Shown: positions 20,775 through 32,280, numbered from the stretch's first letter. The stretch is 64,000 bases of DNA from Okapia johnstoni (GCA_024291935.2 CM044316.1:7308501-7372500); one strand, 5' to 3'. Numbers and translations are program-made. The notes: generated by a model not told the origin, from the sequence alone.

Positions 20775-21711
20775 CTAAGACTGAGATGGGACTACTTTGC
20801 TGACCAGCTTCCTCAGAGCTGTGTTCATGTCCTTGTTCCCTAGGCTGTAGATAAAGGGGTTCAGCATGGGGATGACCACCCCACACAGCAAGCAGCCGCC
20901 TTATCCTCCTTCTGAGAGGAGGCTGGAGATGCCGGCTGCAGGTACATGGCAAAGATGGTGCCATAGAATGGTGTCACCACGGTGAGGTGTGAGCCACAAG
21001 TGGAGAAGGCTTTCCATTTGCCCTGAGCAGAAGGGATCTTGACCACCCCAAAAATGCAGCTATAAGAGAGGAGGATGTGTGTGAGAGGGCTGATGCCCAT
21101 GATGCCAAAAGCAAAGATCACCAGCTCGTTGGTGTGTGTGTCTGAGCAGGAGAGATTCAGCAGGGGCATGAGGTCACAGAAGAAGTGAGGGATTTCAGAG
21201 CCAGCGCAGAAGGTCAACTGAGCCATGAGGCTGGTGTGGACAAAGGACTGGAGGTTGGTGATCAGCCATGACCCCGCCACCAGCAGCCCGCACACACGGG
21301 GACTCATGATGGCCAAGTAGCGCAGAGGGTGGACAATGGCCGTGAACCGGTCAACGGCCATCACGGCCAGGAGGAGGCTGTCCATGGTCCCAAACAGGTG
21401 AAAGGCATACATCTGGGCAAGGCAGCCTGCAAAGGGGATGGCTTTGCTCTGTGTCCAGAGGTTCATCAGCATCTTGGGGATGGTGGTGGAAGAGAAGAAG
21501 ATGTCCACCAGGGCCAGGTTACAGAGGAAGAAGTACATGGGCGTGTGGAGGTGTGAGTCTGTGATGATGGCCAGGATGATGTGCAGGTTCCCAAAGATGG
21601 TGACCAGGTACATGAACAGGAACAGCCCAAAGAGGAAGATCTGATGCTCTGGCTTTTCTGAGAGTCCCAGGAGGAGGAATTCTGAGACTGCGGTTCGGTT
21701 TTCTACTCCAT
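20775..21711 (-). pseudogene. Olfactory receptor pseudogene, unit A (family 1, OR1I1-like)
   Basis: A class II olfactory receptor, normally a seven-helix GPCR of olfactory cilia. The ATG (21711-21709) is intact, but one base is lost in codons 2-3 relative to the other two copies (ctactccatgg against ctggttccatgg on +), shifting the frame at once. A 250-codon frame resumes at MYLVTIFGN with PMYFFLCNLALVD, MAVDRFTAIVHPLRY and KAFSTCGSHLTVV. In helix 5 and the third inner loop single codons are missing (FAFGIMGISP; GVVKIPS). Near the start of helix 7 an inserted codon (QKEDKAA) and a one-base loss destroy the PMLNPFIYSL frame, which is still readable in another phase up to TAG at 20777-20775. 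Four lesions make it a clear pseudogene. Family placement follows motifs and synteny. Confidence 0.93.
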
Positions 21712-22277
21712 GGACAGCCCATGTCTGCTAGGAAAGAAACAAGGTCAGAGGGATGCAATGTAAAGCTGGGAGTCAGAGGTGGAATTCTAGTCTCAGCTCC
21801 CTACAGACATGTACATTCTGTGAAAACTCGTGGAATTCTTATAGCTCCCTTCCATGGAATTTTGTTTCCCCAGACAAAGCCATCCATGTTTGAGACAGTC
21901 TCAAAGATCTAACTAAGATGTTTTGAGACAACCCTTGTTGTCTCAAGGTATATTGTTTTGAGACAATTGTCTCAAGGGTATATTGTTCATAAATGCCATT
22001 GTTTCTCTTCAGTGAAGCAGAGTTTCACAGAAAACAAAGTTGGGAGAAATCAAATCAAAATATAATTATATTCTGTTCTTCTTCCTCTTCCTTTCCCCTC
22101 ATTTTTTTTCCCTTTCCTCCCTCCCTTTCATTCTGCCATCAATAAGACATAATCTTAGCATCAATTTTGGGTTCATGACTTTTGGTATAGGATGCATAAT
22201 ACTATTCTGCTCTTCCAATGAAGCTCAAGTTTGTTAGGGGCATTTTGTGATCTATTAATACTACTGTGTGATCACTA

Positions 22278-22589
22278 AATCCTAAAGGAAATCATTCATT
22301 GGAAGGACTGAATATTCATTGGAAGGACTGAAGCTGAAGCTGAAGCTGAAGCTGCAATACTTTGGCCACCTGATGCGAAGAGCCGACTCATTGGAAGACA
22401 CTCTGATGTTGGGAAAGATTGAAGAGAGGAGAAGCATATGACAGAGGATGAGATGGTCAGAGGGCATCACTAACTTGATGGACATGAGTTTGAGCAAGCT
22501 CCGGGAAATGGTGAAGGACAGGGAAGCCTGGTGTGCTGCAGTCCATGGAGTCACAAAGAGTTGGACATGACTGAGAGACTGAACAACAA
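22278..22589 (+). mobile_element. BovB 3'-end insertion with target-site duplication (unit A only)
   Basis: Flanked by the 11-bp direct repeat tgtgatcacta (22267-22277 and 22590-22600). It contains a (GAAGCT)4-like expansion at 22330-22354 and ends 'ctgagagactgaacaacaa'. Units B and C run uninterrupted at this point. Confidence 0.93.
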
Positions 22590-23039
22590 TGTGATCACTA
22601 GGTGAACTCCCTCTTTTTTTTTTTTTTGCCATGAGGATCAGTGTTGAAAACTCTTGCGAAAGGGTGGGAACATAAATGTGCATAAACACGCTTTGAATCC
22701 AGCATGTAAATTTATTCAGTGGGCTTCCTGATGAGGACCAAGAACTTTTCTCTAATTATGATTACTTTGATGGTAGATCCATATTAGCAGTCTTGACTTA
22801 GCCACACATGTAGGCTGAAGTCTATGCTCCAGTTGGTTTCATGAACATTGAACAAGAAATGATCCTTGCTGACCAATCTAGGTGCAGAATGCTTTCAGAT
22901 CTCAGTATATTTTACAATGTTATATGGAAATTGCTCTCAATTACCTTGCTTACAACTAATTTGACAGCAATATATTTTAGTGATTCCTTTTTATTATTAA
23001 GACTTTATGAAGCATTCAATTTGATTTTCATAGACCACA

Positions 23040-23095
23040 TTTCCCATTTCCTCCCTCCCTGCTTGCCTCCTTCCCTTCCTTCCTTCCTCTTTTCT
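23040..23095. repeat. CCTTCC-rich tract, unit A
   Basis: Pyrimidine low-complexity run (cctccctccctgcttgcc, ccttccttccttcctc). Equivalent tracts lie at 30775-30845 and 43530-43585 in units B and C. Confidence 0.8.
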
Positions 23096-23574
23096 CGTAG
23101 TTTGTGGAATCACATCATGTTATTTACACAGTACATTTGCAGTAGCCACTATAATCAGCATAATCAGGTTTAGGATTATTTAAAATGACTCAACTCATCT
23201 GAGCAGAACTGTTTCAGCAAGCTAGTGATTAGCCGCCAGGCGTCAAGCATTCAGCATACGGTGGCAACAGTCAGTGTATTTTCAGCAGAAAGAGAGACTT
23301 TGGATGAATCCAGAAAGTTGGTAAAGTGGAAGTTTCACAGTTACAAAAAACTATCTGGAGCCTTAAAACTAATGGTATTTTGGAAGTATATTTGCTCTCA
23401 GCAGTTGCTTTGCAGGACAAGAAATTTTATATTTTTTTATATTCTAGACCAGCTGTCACTGCCCATTAAAAACAGTTTTGCATTAAAATATACACTGTTG
23501 TATCTTATCAATCATCTGTTCAAAAAGTTTATTCAAAATAAAAACTCCCAGCCTGGACTATTCAAAGGTAAGCT

Positions 23575-23588
23575 GTTTCCATGACAAC
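23575..23588 (-). promoter_or_regulatory. RFX X-box-like palindrome, unit A
   Basis: + strand gtttccatgacaac, close to the RFX X-box GTTGCCATGGCAAC. It lies about 1.87 kb upstream of the OR start and recurs at the same place in units B (31570-31583) and C (44274-44287). Function inferred. Confidence 0.35.
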
Positions 23589-23644
23589 GAGAAAAGTGTG
23601 ATTATATGTCTAACTGACAGAAAGCAGAATGTGCTACATGACTA

Positions 23645-23962
23645 TTCCTGATTTTAATATGATGACAAGAAAAGTGAGTTTGTACAGTTATGACATGAAC
23701 TGATAGGAAATATGGATGAAAGGAATGAACAGGAGAGAGCAAGGTTTAACGAAATGCAAACATATAGGCATGCTTGATACTATTCCCATTCACTCATTTT
23801 AAGTTCCTGATTTTAATATGATGACAAGAAAAGTGAGTTTGTACAGTTCTGACATGAACTGATAGGAAATATGGATGAAAGGAATGAACAGGAGAGAGCA
23901 AGGTTTAACGAAATGCAAACATATAGGCATGCTTGATACTATTCCCATTCACTCATTTTAAG
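23645..23962. repeat. 159-bp direct tandem duplication
   Basis: 23645-23803 and 23804-23962 are identical except one base (cagttatgac against cagttctgac). Units B and C carry a single copy, so it arose in unit A alone. Confidence 0.95.
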
Positions 23963-24284
23963 TTGAGAATGAGTTTGATCCTAGTTTTGCTTCCCCATCT
24001 ATTTAGAAAGTCCCCATTATTATTATCAGGTTCATATCAAAAGTCCAGAGAAAGCAGATCTTTACTGCATTCATACAAGACCACCAAAGGCTGGTTGCAT
24101 TTGCCTCTCCAAGTCTCCATTTCCTAGTGGGTAGTGTTTATCCTTCCTTTAAGCTAATGAAGATGTTTCGAGAATGTGTTAGGGTCTAGGCACTATGCTT
24201 GTTTCTTATGATACATAGGCAATATAGAAAAAAATTGACATGATTCACCAGGTCCTTGTAAAATGTTAATATTATCTTTTTGAG

Positions 24285-24400
24285 AGACATCTCTGGTGGT
24301 TAAGAATCCATCTTTCAGTGCAGGGGAAATGGGTTACATGGCTGGTCAGAGAACTAAGACCCCACTCTCCAGAGTGTCCCTTCCCAGCCCAGACTGAGCC
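24285..24400 (+). mobile_element. CHR-type SINE fragment
   Basis: 'ctctggtggttaagaatcc' and 'tggtcagagaactaagaccc' resemble a diverged CHR SINE. Confidence 0.5.
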
Positions 24401-24552
24401 TCCAGTCCCCTAGGTGGCAGTAATGTACAGTCCAGGCTGAAAACCACTGCCCTAGAGCAACCAAAGACTTCCTGTCAACAAGCACAGTTGCAAAGGTGTG
24501 GCCAGGAAGGGAAGGGACTCACTGTAGTATATGCAACCGAGAGAAACCGGCA

Positions 24553-24768
24553 TACTAAGTTGCTTCAGTCGTGTCCAACTCTTTGCAACTCCATGGATCA
24601 TAGCCCTCCAGGCTCCTCTGTCCATGGGATTCTCTAGGCAAGAATACTGGAGTGGGTTGCCATGCCCTCTTCCAGGGGATCTTCCCGACCCAGGGATCAA
24701 ACTTGTGTCTCTTAGTCTCCTGCATTGGCAGGTGGGTTCTTTACCACTAGTGCCACCTGGGAAGCCCT
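24553..24768 (-). mobile_element. Bov-tA SINE, antisense
   Basis: 'actaagttgcttcagtcgtg' to 'gccacctgggaagccc'. Confidence 0.92.
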
Positions 24769-25024
24769 AGCCAGACCTGAGCATCACCCTACAAAAACTC
24801 AAACCCTTGAAAAGTAACTGCGCCTTTGTGGGAGACCTCTCCAGTTTAACAAGGAAGACCCTGTGCTGCTAACCTTCCTAAAGCCACCTTTCATCACCTC
24901 TTTACCTCCAGTGGTCCTGTTCCTAACAGCAGGTATTAGCATATTTCCTTTGTTCTTGAAACACCTTGAGGTCATGTATCACCTTCCTTATACAGACTGA
25001 CCTATATACTAGGTTTACCCATTG

Positions 25025-25240
25025 TGGTGGTGATGTTTAGTCGCTAAGTTGTATCTGACTCTTTTGCGACCCCCTGGACTGTAGCCCACCAGGGTCCTCT
25101 GCCCATGGGATTTCCCAGGCAAGAATTACAGGAGTGGGTTGTCATTTCCTTCTCCAGGGCATCTTCCTGACCCAGGGATCAACCCACATCTCCTGCATTG
25201 TCAGGCAAATTCTTTACCACTGAGCCACCAGGGAAGCCCT
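25025..25240 (-). mobile_element. Bov-tA SINE, antisense
   Basis: 'tgtttagtcgctaagttgta' to 'tgagccaccagggaagccc'. Confidence 0.9.
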
Positions 25241-25724
25241 ATGATTACCCATACACTTCAGTAACCCTTAAAACTTTTCCAAAGACCAATTGTCTTGGAG
25301 AGCAGAGAGATATGAATCTGAAATACTCGTAATTAAAGAGTTTAACCTAGTACTTGTGGACAGCACAGAGTTTAGCTTTGAAATATCACTGCTCATAGTG
25401 TGTGAGTGGCAATACTCAGAAGCAATGGAGTGTGAGAGAGTGAAAATAAGTCTCAGCTCAAATGAGAGATCAGACACTTCCAGGCTTGGTGCCCCTCACC
25501 AGCTCCATCTCTCTTTCGCTCTCTGAGTTGTTGCGAAACCTACACATAAAGAAACTGTAGTACCTGAGAAGGCTCAACGCTTTACAGATATTGTCATTAA
25601 ATGCCTCAATTGTGTTCCTGTCAGCAAGGTGTTCCCAGGCTTTGAGAACTGGGGACCTATCTGGGTAAGAAATGAGTTAATGACGGGAAACTCCTGTCAT
25701 TGCTAGAAAAAGACAATATTCTTT
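25241..25724. other. Intergenic, no gene seen
   Basis: Unassigned sequence with short open frames only. Confidence 0.45.
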
Positions 25725-25832
25725 TCAGCTGTGCTAGGTCTTCGTTGCAGCATGGGAGTTTCTCTGGCTGTAGTGAGTGGTCTCCAGAACACGTGGACAT
25801 CAGAGTGTGTAGGCTCAGTAGTTGTGGCCCTA
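25725..25832 (-). mobile_element. CHR-1 fragment, antisense
   Basis: 'gctgtgctaggtcttcgttg' to 'gtaggctcagtagttgtgg'. Confidence 0.65.
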
Positions 25833-26152
25833 TGACAGTTCCCATGTAGGGGGGTCTGGAGGTTCATACTCCTCCCCAGGGTGCTCAGATGCCTGAGTCC
25901 ATGTCTTTTCACTCATCTGACCTTGATGGAAAGTCCACGAAGACAGGGAATTTATGTTGTTAAGTTCACTAATGAAAGCTCTTAGAAATTAATAATCAGT
26001 TAATGTATGTCGGATAAATAAAGGTATCAAACGCATCTTGACTGTAAGTCAGGTGCTGTGCTTGGCACAGGGGCTTTAGTCCTTATTAAAATATCTTCTT
26101 GTCGGTCATGGGAAGTGATCAATCTTCATTAACCTGGTGTAGTCCCTACCAA

Positions 26153-26480
26153 GGGCTTCCCTGGTAGCTCAGCTGGTAAAGAATCTGCCTGCAATGCAGG
26201 AGACCCCGGTTTAATTCCTGGGTCAGGAAGATCCCCTGGAGGAGGGATAGGCTACGCACTCCATTATTCTTGGGCTTCACTGGTGGCTCAGATGATAAAG
26301 AATCCGCCTGCAGTGTGGGAGACCTGGGTTCGATCCCTAGGTTGGGAAGATCGCCTGGAGGAGGGCATGGCAACCTGCTCCAGTATTCTTGCCTGGAGAA
26401 TCCCCAAGGACAGAAGAGCCTGGTGGGGGTCAGTCCAGGGGGTCACAAAGAGTCGGATACGACTGAGCCACTAAGCACAG
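26153..26480 (+). mobile_element. Two Bov-tA SINEs in tandem, sense
   Basis: A 3'-truncated copy begins 'gggcttccctggtagctcag'. A second starts at about 26272 'tgggcttcactggtggctc' and ends 'gactgagccactaagcac'. This head-to-tail arrangement is typical of dimeric Bov-tA. Confidence 0.9.
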
Positions 26481-26534
26481 CACACACAGTCCCTACAAAT
26501 CACATCTTGAGTAGGATTAGGGAATCTCTCTTCT

Positions 26535-26662
26535 ACTCTTTTTTTTTTTTTTTGCCACACCATGCAGCATGCAGGATCTTGGTTCTCCGACCAAGATGGA
26601 CCCATGTCCCATGCACTGAGAGATGGGAGTATCAAACTCTGGACCACCAGGGAAGTCCTCCC
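26535..26662 (-). mobile_element. CHR-2-type SINE, antisense
   Basis: A T15 run, 'gccacaccatgcagcatgc' and end 'ggaccaccagggaagtcc'. Confidence 0.85.
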
Positions 26663-26689
26663 TTCTATGCTTGAATCAAAATGTTGTCC

Positions 26690-26800
26690 AAGGACTGCCA
26701 CAGTGGTCCCACGGTTAAGATTTCGCCTTGAAATAAAGAGGGTGAGGATTCAGTCCTTGTTCAGGGAGCTATGATCCCACATGCCTTTGCCCCAAAAACC
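26690..26800 (+). mobile_element. CHR-type SINE, sense, diverged
   Basis: 'aaggactgccacagtggtcc', 'cggttaagatttcgcc' and 'cagggagctatgatcccac' then an A-rich tail. Confidence 0.65.
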
Positions 26801-27179
26801 AAAACATGAAACAGAAGCAATATTGTAGCAAATTCAGTAAAGACTTTAAAAATCATCCACATCAAAAAGTTGTTGGTGGACTTGAATCTTTGGTGTTGGG
26901 GTGTCCAGGTCATGACCCCCACTTCTGTTCCACTAGGGAGCCTCTCTATTTCCTGGAACCCCTCTATTTTTACCTTTTCCCAAACTGGCTTTTTGATTTC
27001 TTAAAAATGTTAACTTTTAAAATGTGTTAATACTAACTCTTTGTTAGGAAAGTAGCCATGCAAGGACAAAATGAAATGATGTCCATTAATTCAGGTCCCC
27101 ATTTATCCAGTTCTTAACATGTCCCCTTAATGGATAACCCCTTTAAATGACTTCTGTGTAACTTCCCAGGATCTCTGTC

Positions 27180-27183
<4 letters not shown>

Positions 27184-27248
<65 letters not shown>

Positions 27249-27254
27249 ACACAC
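27184..27254. repeat. (CA)n microsatellite, unit B
   Basis: About 35 CA units with one imperfection (catacacac). Unit C has a paralogous tract at 38075-38130. Confidence 0.97.
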
Positions 27255-27507
27255 TTCCTTCTGGGAGTATGAGGGAGAATCTGACCATGCCTCTCTCTTA
27301 GTTTCTGGTTGTTTGCTGACAACCTCTGGCATTCCTAGGCTTGTGGAAGGATCACCTTGATCTCCGCCTTCATCTTCACATGGCCTTCTCCCTTGGGGGA
27401 GTGTCTGTGTCCATATTCTACCTTTTTATAAGATAGTCAGTCATGAGGTCATTAGGACTCCCTCCCCCAATGACCTCATTTTAACTTGATGACCTTAGTA
27501 AAGACCC

Positions 27508-28125
27508 AGTGGCAGATTTTATTTTCTTGGGCTCCATAATAACTGTGGATGGTGACTGCAGCCACAAAATTAAAAGACGGTTGCTCTTTGGAAGAAAAGT
27601 TGTGACAAACCTAGACAGCATATTAAAAAGCAGAGACATCACTTTGCCAACAAAGGTCTGTATAGTCAAAGCTATGGTTTTCCAAGGAGTGATGTATGGA
27701 TGTGACAGTTGGACTATAAAGAAGGCTGAGTACTAAAGAATTGATGCTGTCAAATTGTGGTGCAGGAGAAGATTCTTGAGAGTCCATTGGACAGCAAGGA
27801 GATCAAACCAGTCAATCCTAAAGGAAATCAAGCCTTTGGAAGGAATATTCATTGGAAGGGCTGATGCTGAAGCTGAAACTCCAATACTTTGGCCACCTGA
27901 TGTGAAGACCCAACTCATTGGAATAGACCCTGATGCTAGGAAAGACTAAAGGCAGGAGGAGAAGGGCATGACAGAGGATGAGATGGTTGGATGGATGGCA
28001 TCACCAACTCAATGGACATGAATTTGAACAAGCTCTGGGAGATAGAGAAGGACAGGCAAGCCTGGTGTGCTGCAGTCCCTGGGATCACAAAGAGTCAGAC
28101 GTGATTTAGTGACTGAACACCACCA
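27508..28125 (+). mobile_element. BovB 3' end, sense (unit B only)
   Basis: 'gtggcagattttattttctt', 'gccaacaaaggtctgtatag' and 'gatgtatggatgtgacagt' through 'atttagtgactgaacacc'. It breaks the ancient repeat that runs straight on in unit C (38390), so it was inserted after duplication. Confidence 0.9.
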
Positions 28126-28859
28126 ACGAGAGAGGTACTGGGTATGAAGTACCCATATGACTTTGACATATGTTTTTTGTTGTACACAATTCAACCGCTA
28201 ATTCTAACTCTGTGTAATCCAGGCTGCCCATCTGCTCGTTGTTGATAGCACCTGTAGCACCAGGGTCCAGTCAGCCTGCTGAATCACAATCACCATAATC
28301 CAAATGCCATCATCTCCTATGACCCAGTCTGGGGGACATGGGAGGCCTGTTGATGACAGTGGTCCCCCTGCAAAGTCAAACCACTAGACTCTATGTAAGA
28401 CTGAGAACTGTGGCTGCTGAATCCAATAGCAAGTCAGCTCATCTCAACAGATGCTCTCAAAGTCCTTCCCCAAGTCATTAGAAAGCATGGTGATGTAATA
28501 CACCTGGCTAATACACATTGTCTTTATCAGTATTAAAATTGAGCACAGCTAACCTTTCCTTCAAAAAGGAGAAATCCTATAAGCTCAATACCTCAGAGAG
28601 TTTAAGGCTACTTCAAAGTCTCCTCTGCTCTGATCTTAAGGGGAAAGAGATCATGGGGAAAATACACATCTTTCCCTTCCTGCAGCACTTCATTCATCTC
28701 TTTTGACACAATCACCATGTTGCTCTGTGATGATTTATTGACATGTCTCTATCAGCCACCAGACTGAATGTTTTGAGAGCAGAAACAGGGTGTATCCTTG
28801 TGTCCCAGGCACTAAACAGTGGTCCTGGGACATGGTAGGTGCTCTACAGCTTTTCTGTC

Positions 28860-29801
28860 CTAGGACTGAGACGTAGCTGCTTTGCTGAATAGTTTCCTCA
28901 GAGCTGCCTTCATGTTCTTGTTCCTGAGGCTGTAGATAAAGGGGTTCAACATGGGGATGACCACCCCACACATCAAGGCAGCCGCCTTGTCCTTCTGGGA
29001 GGAGGTGGGAGTTGCTGGCTGCAGGTACATGGCAAAGATGGTGCCATAGAATAGAGTCACCACAGTGAGGTGTGAGCTGCAAGTGGAGAAGGCTTTCCAT
29101 TTGCCTTGAGCAGAAGGGATCTTGAAGATCACCCTGAAAATGCAGATATAAGAGAGGAGGATGCGTGTGAGAGGGCTGATGCCCATGATGATGCCGAAAG
29201 CAAAGATCACCAGCTCGTTGGTGTGTGTGTCTGAGCAGGAGAGCTTCAGCAGGGGCATGAGGTCACAGAAGAAGTGGGGGATTTCAGAGCCAGCACAGAA
29301 GGTCAACTGAGCCATGAGGCTGGTGTGGACAATGGACTGGAGGTTGGTGATCAGCCATGACCCCGCCACCAGCAGCCCGCACACACGGGGACTCATGATG
29401 GCCAAGTAGCGCAGAGGGTGGACAATGGCCGTGAACCGGTCAACGGCCATCACGGCCAGGAGGAGGCTGTCCATGGTCCCAAACAGGTGAAAGGCATACA
29501 TCTGGGCAAGGCAGCCTGCAAAGGGGATGGCTTTGCTCTGTGTCCAGAGGTTCATCAGCATCTTGGGGATGGTGGTGGAAGAGAAGAAGATGTTCACCAG
29601 GGCCAGGTTACAGAGGAAGAAGTACATGGGCGTGTGGAGGTGTGAGTCTGTGATGATGGCCAGGATGATGAGCAGGTTCCCAAAGATGGTGACCAGGTAC
29701 ATGAACAGGAACAGCCCAAAGAGGAAGATCTGATGCTCTGGCTTTTCTGAGAGTCCCAGGAGGAGGAATTCTGAGACTGCGGTTCAGTTTTCTGGTTCCA
29801 T
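28860..29801 (-). pseudogene. Olfactory receptor, unit B: one nonsense codon from intact (family 1, OR1I1-like)
   Basis: ATG at 29801-29799, then a premature TGA at codon 6 (29786-29784) where unit A has CGA and unit C has CAA. A C-to-T change at a CpG explains it. After it the frame is open to TAG at 28862-28860 with no indel. The motifs are sound: FGNLLIILAI (helix 1), TPMYFFLCNLALVN, MAVDRFTAIVHPLRY, CSDTHTNEL in loop 2, KAFSTCSSHLTVV and PMLNPFIYSLRN. An internal ATG at codon 34 (MYLVTIFGN, 280 codons) would lack the N-glycosylation site and half of helix 1, so a working receptor is unlikely from it. It may be a recent, possibly segregating, pseudogene. The same strand and spacing as its neighbours mark a tandem array. 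Confidence 0.9.
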
Positions 29802-31137
29802 GGACAGCTTTTGTCTACCGCGAAGGAGAAAAGGAAGAAGATGAGAGACATAAAACTTGGAGTCAGAGATGGAGTTGCATCTCAGCTCCCTGCAGACCTG
29901 CGTGTTTTGTGAAAACCCATGGGATTCTTACTGCTCCCTTCCATAGATTTCTGTTTCCCCAAGGAAAACCATCCTTGTCTGAGAATGGATAGTCTCAAAT
30001 GTCTGACTTAGTTGTTTTGGGACAACTTGGGTATTGTTAATAAACAGCCTCAAAAAAAAAAACAGCCTCATTTCTCTTCAGTGGAGCCAAGCTTCATAGA
30101 AAATCAAATTGAGAGAAATCACATCCAGACGTGATCATCTTCTTTCTCTTCTTTTCCCTTCATCTTTCTCTCTTTCCTTTCCTCCTTTCCTTCTCTATCA
30201 ATAAGAACTAATTTTAGCATCTCTTTTCAGGTTCATGACTAGGGATATAAGGATGACTAGCACTTTTCTGAGGCATCCAATGAACCCTAAGTTCATTAGG
30301 GGCACTGTATGATCTGCTCCCTGGTGGTGACTAGGTAGACCCCTTCTCATATGTTGTGATGAGGACCAGTGTTGGAAACTCCAGCAAAGGAGTGGAAACA
30401 TAAAGTGGATAAACGTACCTTTCACATTTTAACTTGAGTCCAGTATGTAAATTTATTCATTGGACTTTTTGATGAAGGCCAAGATCTTTTCTAGTATGAG
30501 GAAATTGGTAGTGGATCTGTATCAGCTGCCTTGCCTTAGCCATATACATAGGCTGAAATCTGTGTTCTGTTTTTTTTTCATGAATGTGGAACAAGGAATT
30601 AAGGATCCTTTCAGAACAATCTAGGTACAGAATCCTTTCAGATTTTTATACTTCTACATCAAAGTTGTCTTCCATTACCTTGCTCACATCTATTTTGACA
30701 GCAGTTTTTAAAATGATTCCTTTTTGTTATTAAGTCTTTACAAAGCATACGATTTGGATTTCATGAAACCATATTTCCCATTCCTTCCCTCCTTTCCCCT
30801 TCCTTCCCTCTCTCCCTCCATTCCTTCCTTCCTTCCTCCTTTCTCTTATAGTTTGTTAATTTTTATAGTATTATGTAAACAATACATTTGTAGCAGCAAC
30901 TGCAATCAGCATGATCAGGTTTGGCATTATTTAAAATGACTCAACTGAGCAGAAATGTTTCAGCAAGCTAGTGAGCAGCCTCCTGGCCTGAAGCTTTCAG
31001 TGCACTGGGACAGTAGTCAGGTATTTTCAGGGGATATAGTGACTTTGAATGAATCCAGAATGCTGGTAAAGTGGGAGTTTTATAGAGAGCTTTCACAGTA
31101 ACAAAAGAATAGCTGGAGCTTTAAAGCTAATGGCATT

Positions 31138-31348
31138 CTGGGGACTTCCCTGGTTGTCCAGTGGCTAAGACATCATGCCCTCAATGCAGCGGGCCCCAAT
31201 TCCATCACTAATCTAGTTCCAGGGAACTAGATCCCACATGCTGCAGCTTAGGAGTCTGCAGGCTGCAACTTAAGTTGAGTTCACACGCCCATGTGCAGCA
31301 ACCAGGACTTGGCACAGCCAAATAAACAAAATATATATTTAAAAACAA
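31138..31348 (+). mobile_element. CHR-2-type SINE with 15-bp target-site duplication (unit B only)
   Basis: Flanked by perfect aaagctaatggcatt repeats (31123-31137 and 31349-31363). It begins 'gggacttccctggttgtcc' and ends A-rich. Units A and C have the empty site. Confidence 0.93.
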
Positions 31349-31569
31349 AAAGCTAATGGCATTTTGGAAGTACATTTGCTCTCAGCAGTACCTTCACAGG
31401 ACGAGAAATTCTGTATTTTTGTATGATATAGACAAACCATCACTGCTCCTTGAAACAGTTTTGCACCCTCAGTAAAATATACACTGTTGTATCATGTCAA
31501 ACAGATGTTCAGAAAGTTTATTCGAAATAAAAACTCCCAGATACAGCCTGGACTATTCAAAGATAAGCC

Positions 31570-31583
31570 ATTTCCATGACAAC
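31570..31583 (-). promoter_or_regulatory. RFX X-box-like palindrome, unit B
   Basis: atttccatgacaac, aligned with the motif of unit A, about 1.8 kb upstream of the OR start. Confidence 0.3.
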
Positions 31584-31867
31584 AAGAAAGGTGTGATCAA
31601 ATGTCAGTTGACAAAAAGCAGAATGTCCTACATGTATGTTCCTGGAGTTAATATGATGACAGAAAAGTGAGTTTGTAAAATAACATTCTGACATGAACTG
31701 ATATGAAAATATGGACCAAAGGAATGAACAGGAGAGAGCAAGTTTTAAAGAAATGCCAACACGTAGTCATGCCTGATACTATTCTCATTCACGCATTTTA
31801 AGCTGACAATGAGTTTGATCCTAGTTTTGTTTCCCCATCTATTTAGAAAGTTCCCATTATTTATTGG

Positions 31868-32134
31868 AGAAGGCAATGGCACCCTACTCCAGTACTCTTG
31901 CCTGGAAAATCCCACGGACGGAGGAGCCTGGTAGGCTGCAGTCCATGGGGTCGCTAAGTCGGACACTAGTGAGCGACTTCACTTTCACTTTTCACTTTCA
32001 TGCATTGGAGAAGGTAATGGCAACCTACTCCAGTGTTCTTGCCTGGAGAATCTCAGGGATGGTGGAGCCTGGTGGGCTGCCATCTATGTGGTCGCACAGA
32101 GTTGGACACGACTGAAGTGACTTAGCAGCAGCAG
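31868..32134 (+). mobile_element. Bov-A2 (dimeric) SINE with 13-bp target-site duplication
   Basis: Direct repeats cattatttattgg at 31855-31867 and 32135-32147 flank two A-monomers (gaaggcaatggcaccctac and gaaggtaatggcaacctac) and a (CAG)n tail. Confidence 0.94.
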
Positions 32135-32162
32135 CATTATTTATTGGGAATTAGCAGGTTCA

Positions 32163-32280
32163 TGGACATGAACTTGAGCAAACTTCGGGAGATGGTGAGG
32201 GACAGAGAGGCCTAGCATGCTGCAGTCCATGGGGTCACAAAGAGTTGGACACGACTGGGCAATTGAAAAACAACAACAAT
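32163..32280 (+). mobile_element. BovB 3' terminal fragment, sense
   Basis: 'ggacatgaacttgagcaaac' to 'caattgaaaaacaacaacaa'. The 9-bp repeats caggttcat at 32154-32162 and 32281-32289 look like its target-site duplication. Confidence 0.85.

Larger units (their letters stand above)
18590..24290. repeat. Olfactory-receptor duplicon, unit A
   Basis: The left flank (18590-19340), 3' flank and OR copy, and the upstream flank (21712-24290) align by eye with the segments around the other two receptors. Shared landmarks: 'ggcattccttggct', 'cagtgtcctcccactgtgg', the CCTTCC-rich tract at 23040-23095 and 'catgattcaccaggtcctt' near 24240. It contains an extra 3'-flank copy at 19340-20056 and a private BovB insertion at 22278-22589. 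Confidence 0.85.

Noticed and set aside
26153..26480. tRNA-like sequence (B-box words such as ggttcgatccct) here and in about 20 other places
   Set aside because: These are the tRNA-derived heads of Bov-tA and CHR SINEs, not tRNA genes; no full cloverleaf with a CCA-side stem was seen.
27114..27332. Open frame with a long VCVCVC run
   Set aside because: Translation of the (CA)n microsatellite.
28860..29702. Calling unit B a functional receptor from the internal ATG at codon 34
   Set aside because: It would lack the N-terminal glycosylation site and part of helix 1, and the ancestral start with its TGA at codon 6 is plainly visible.
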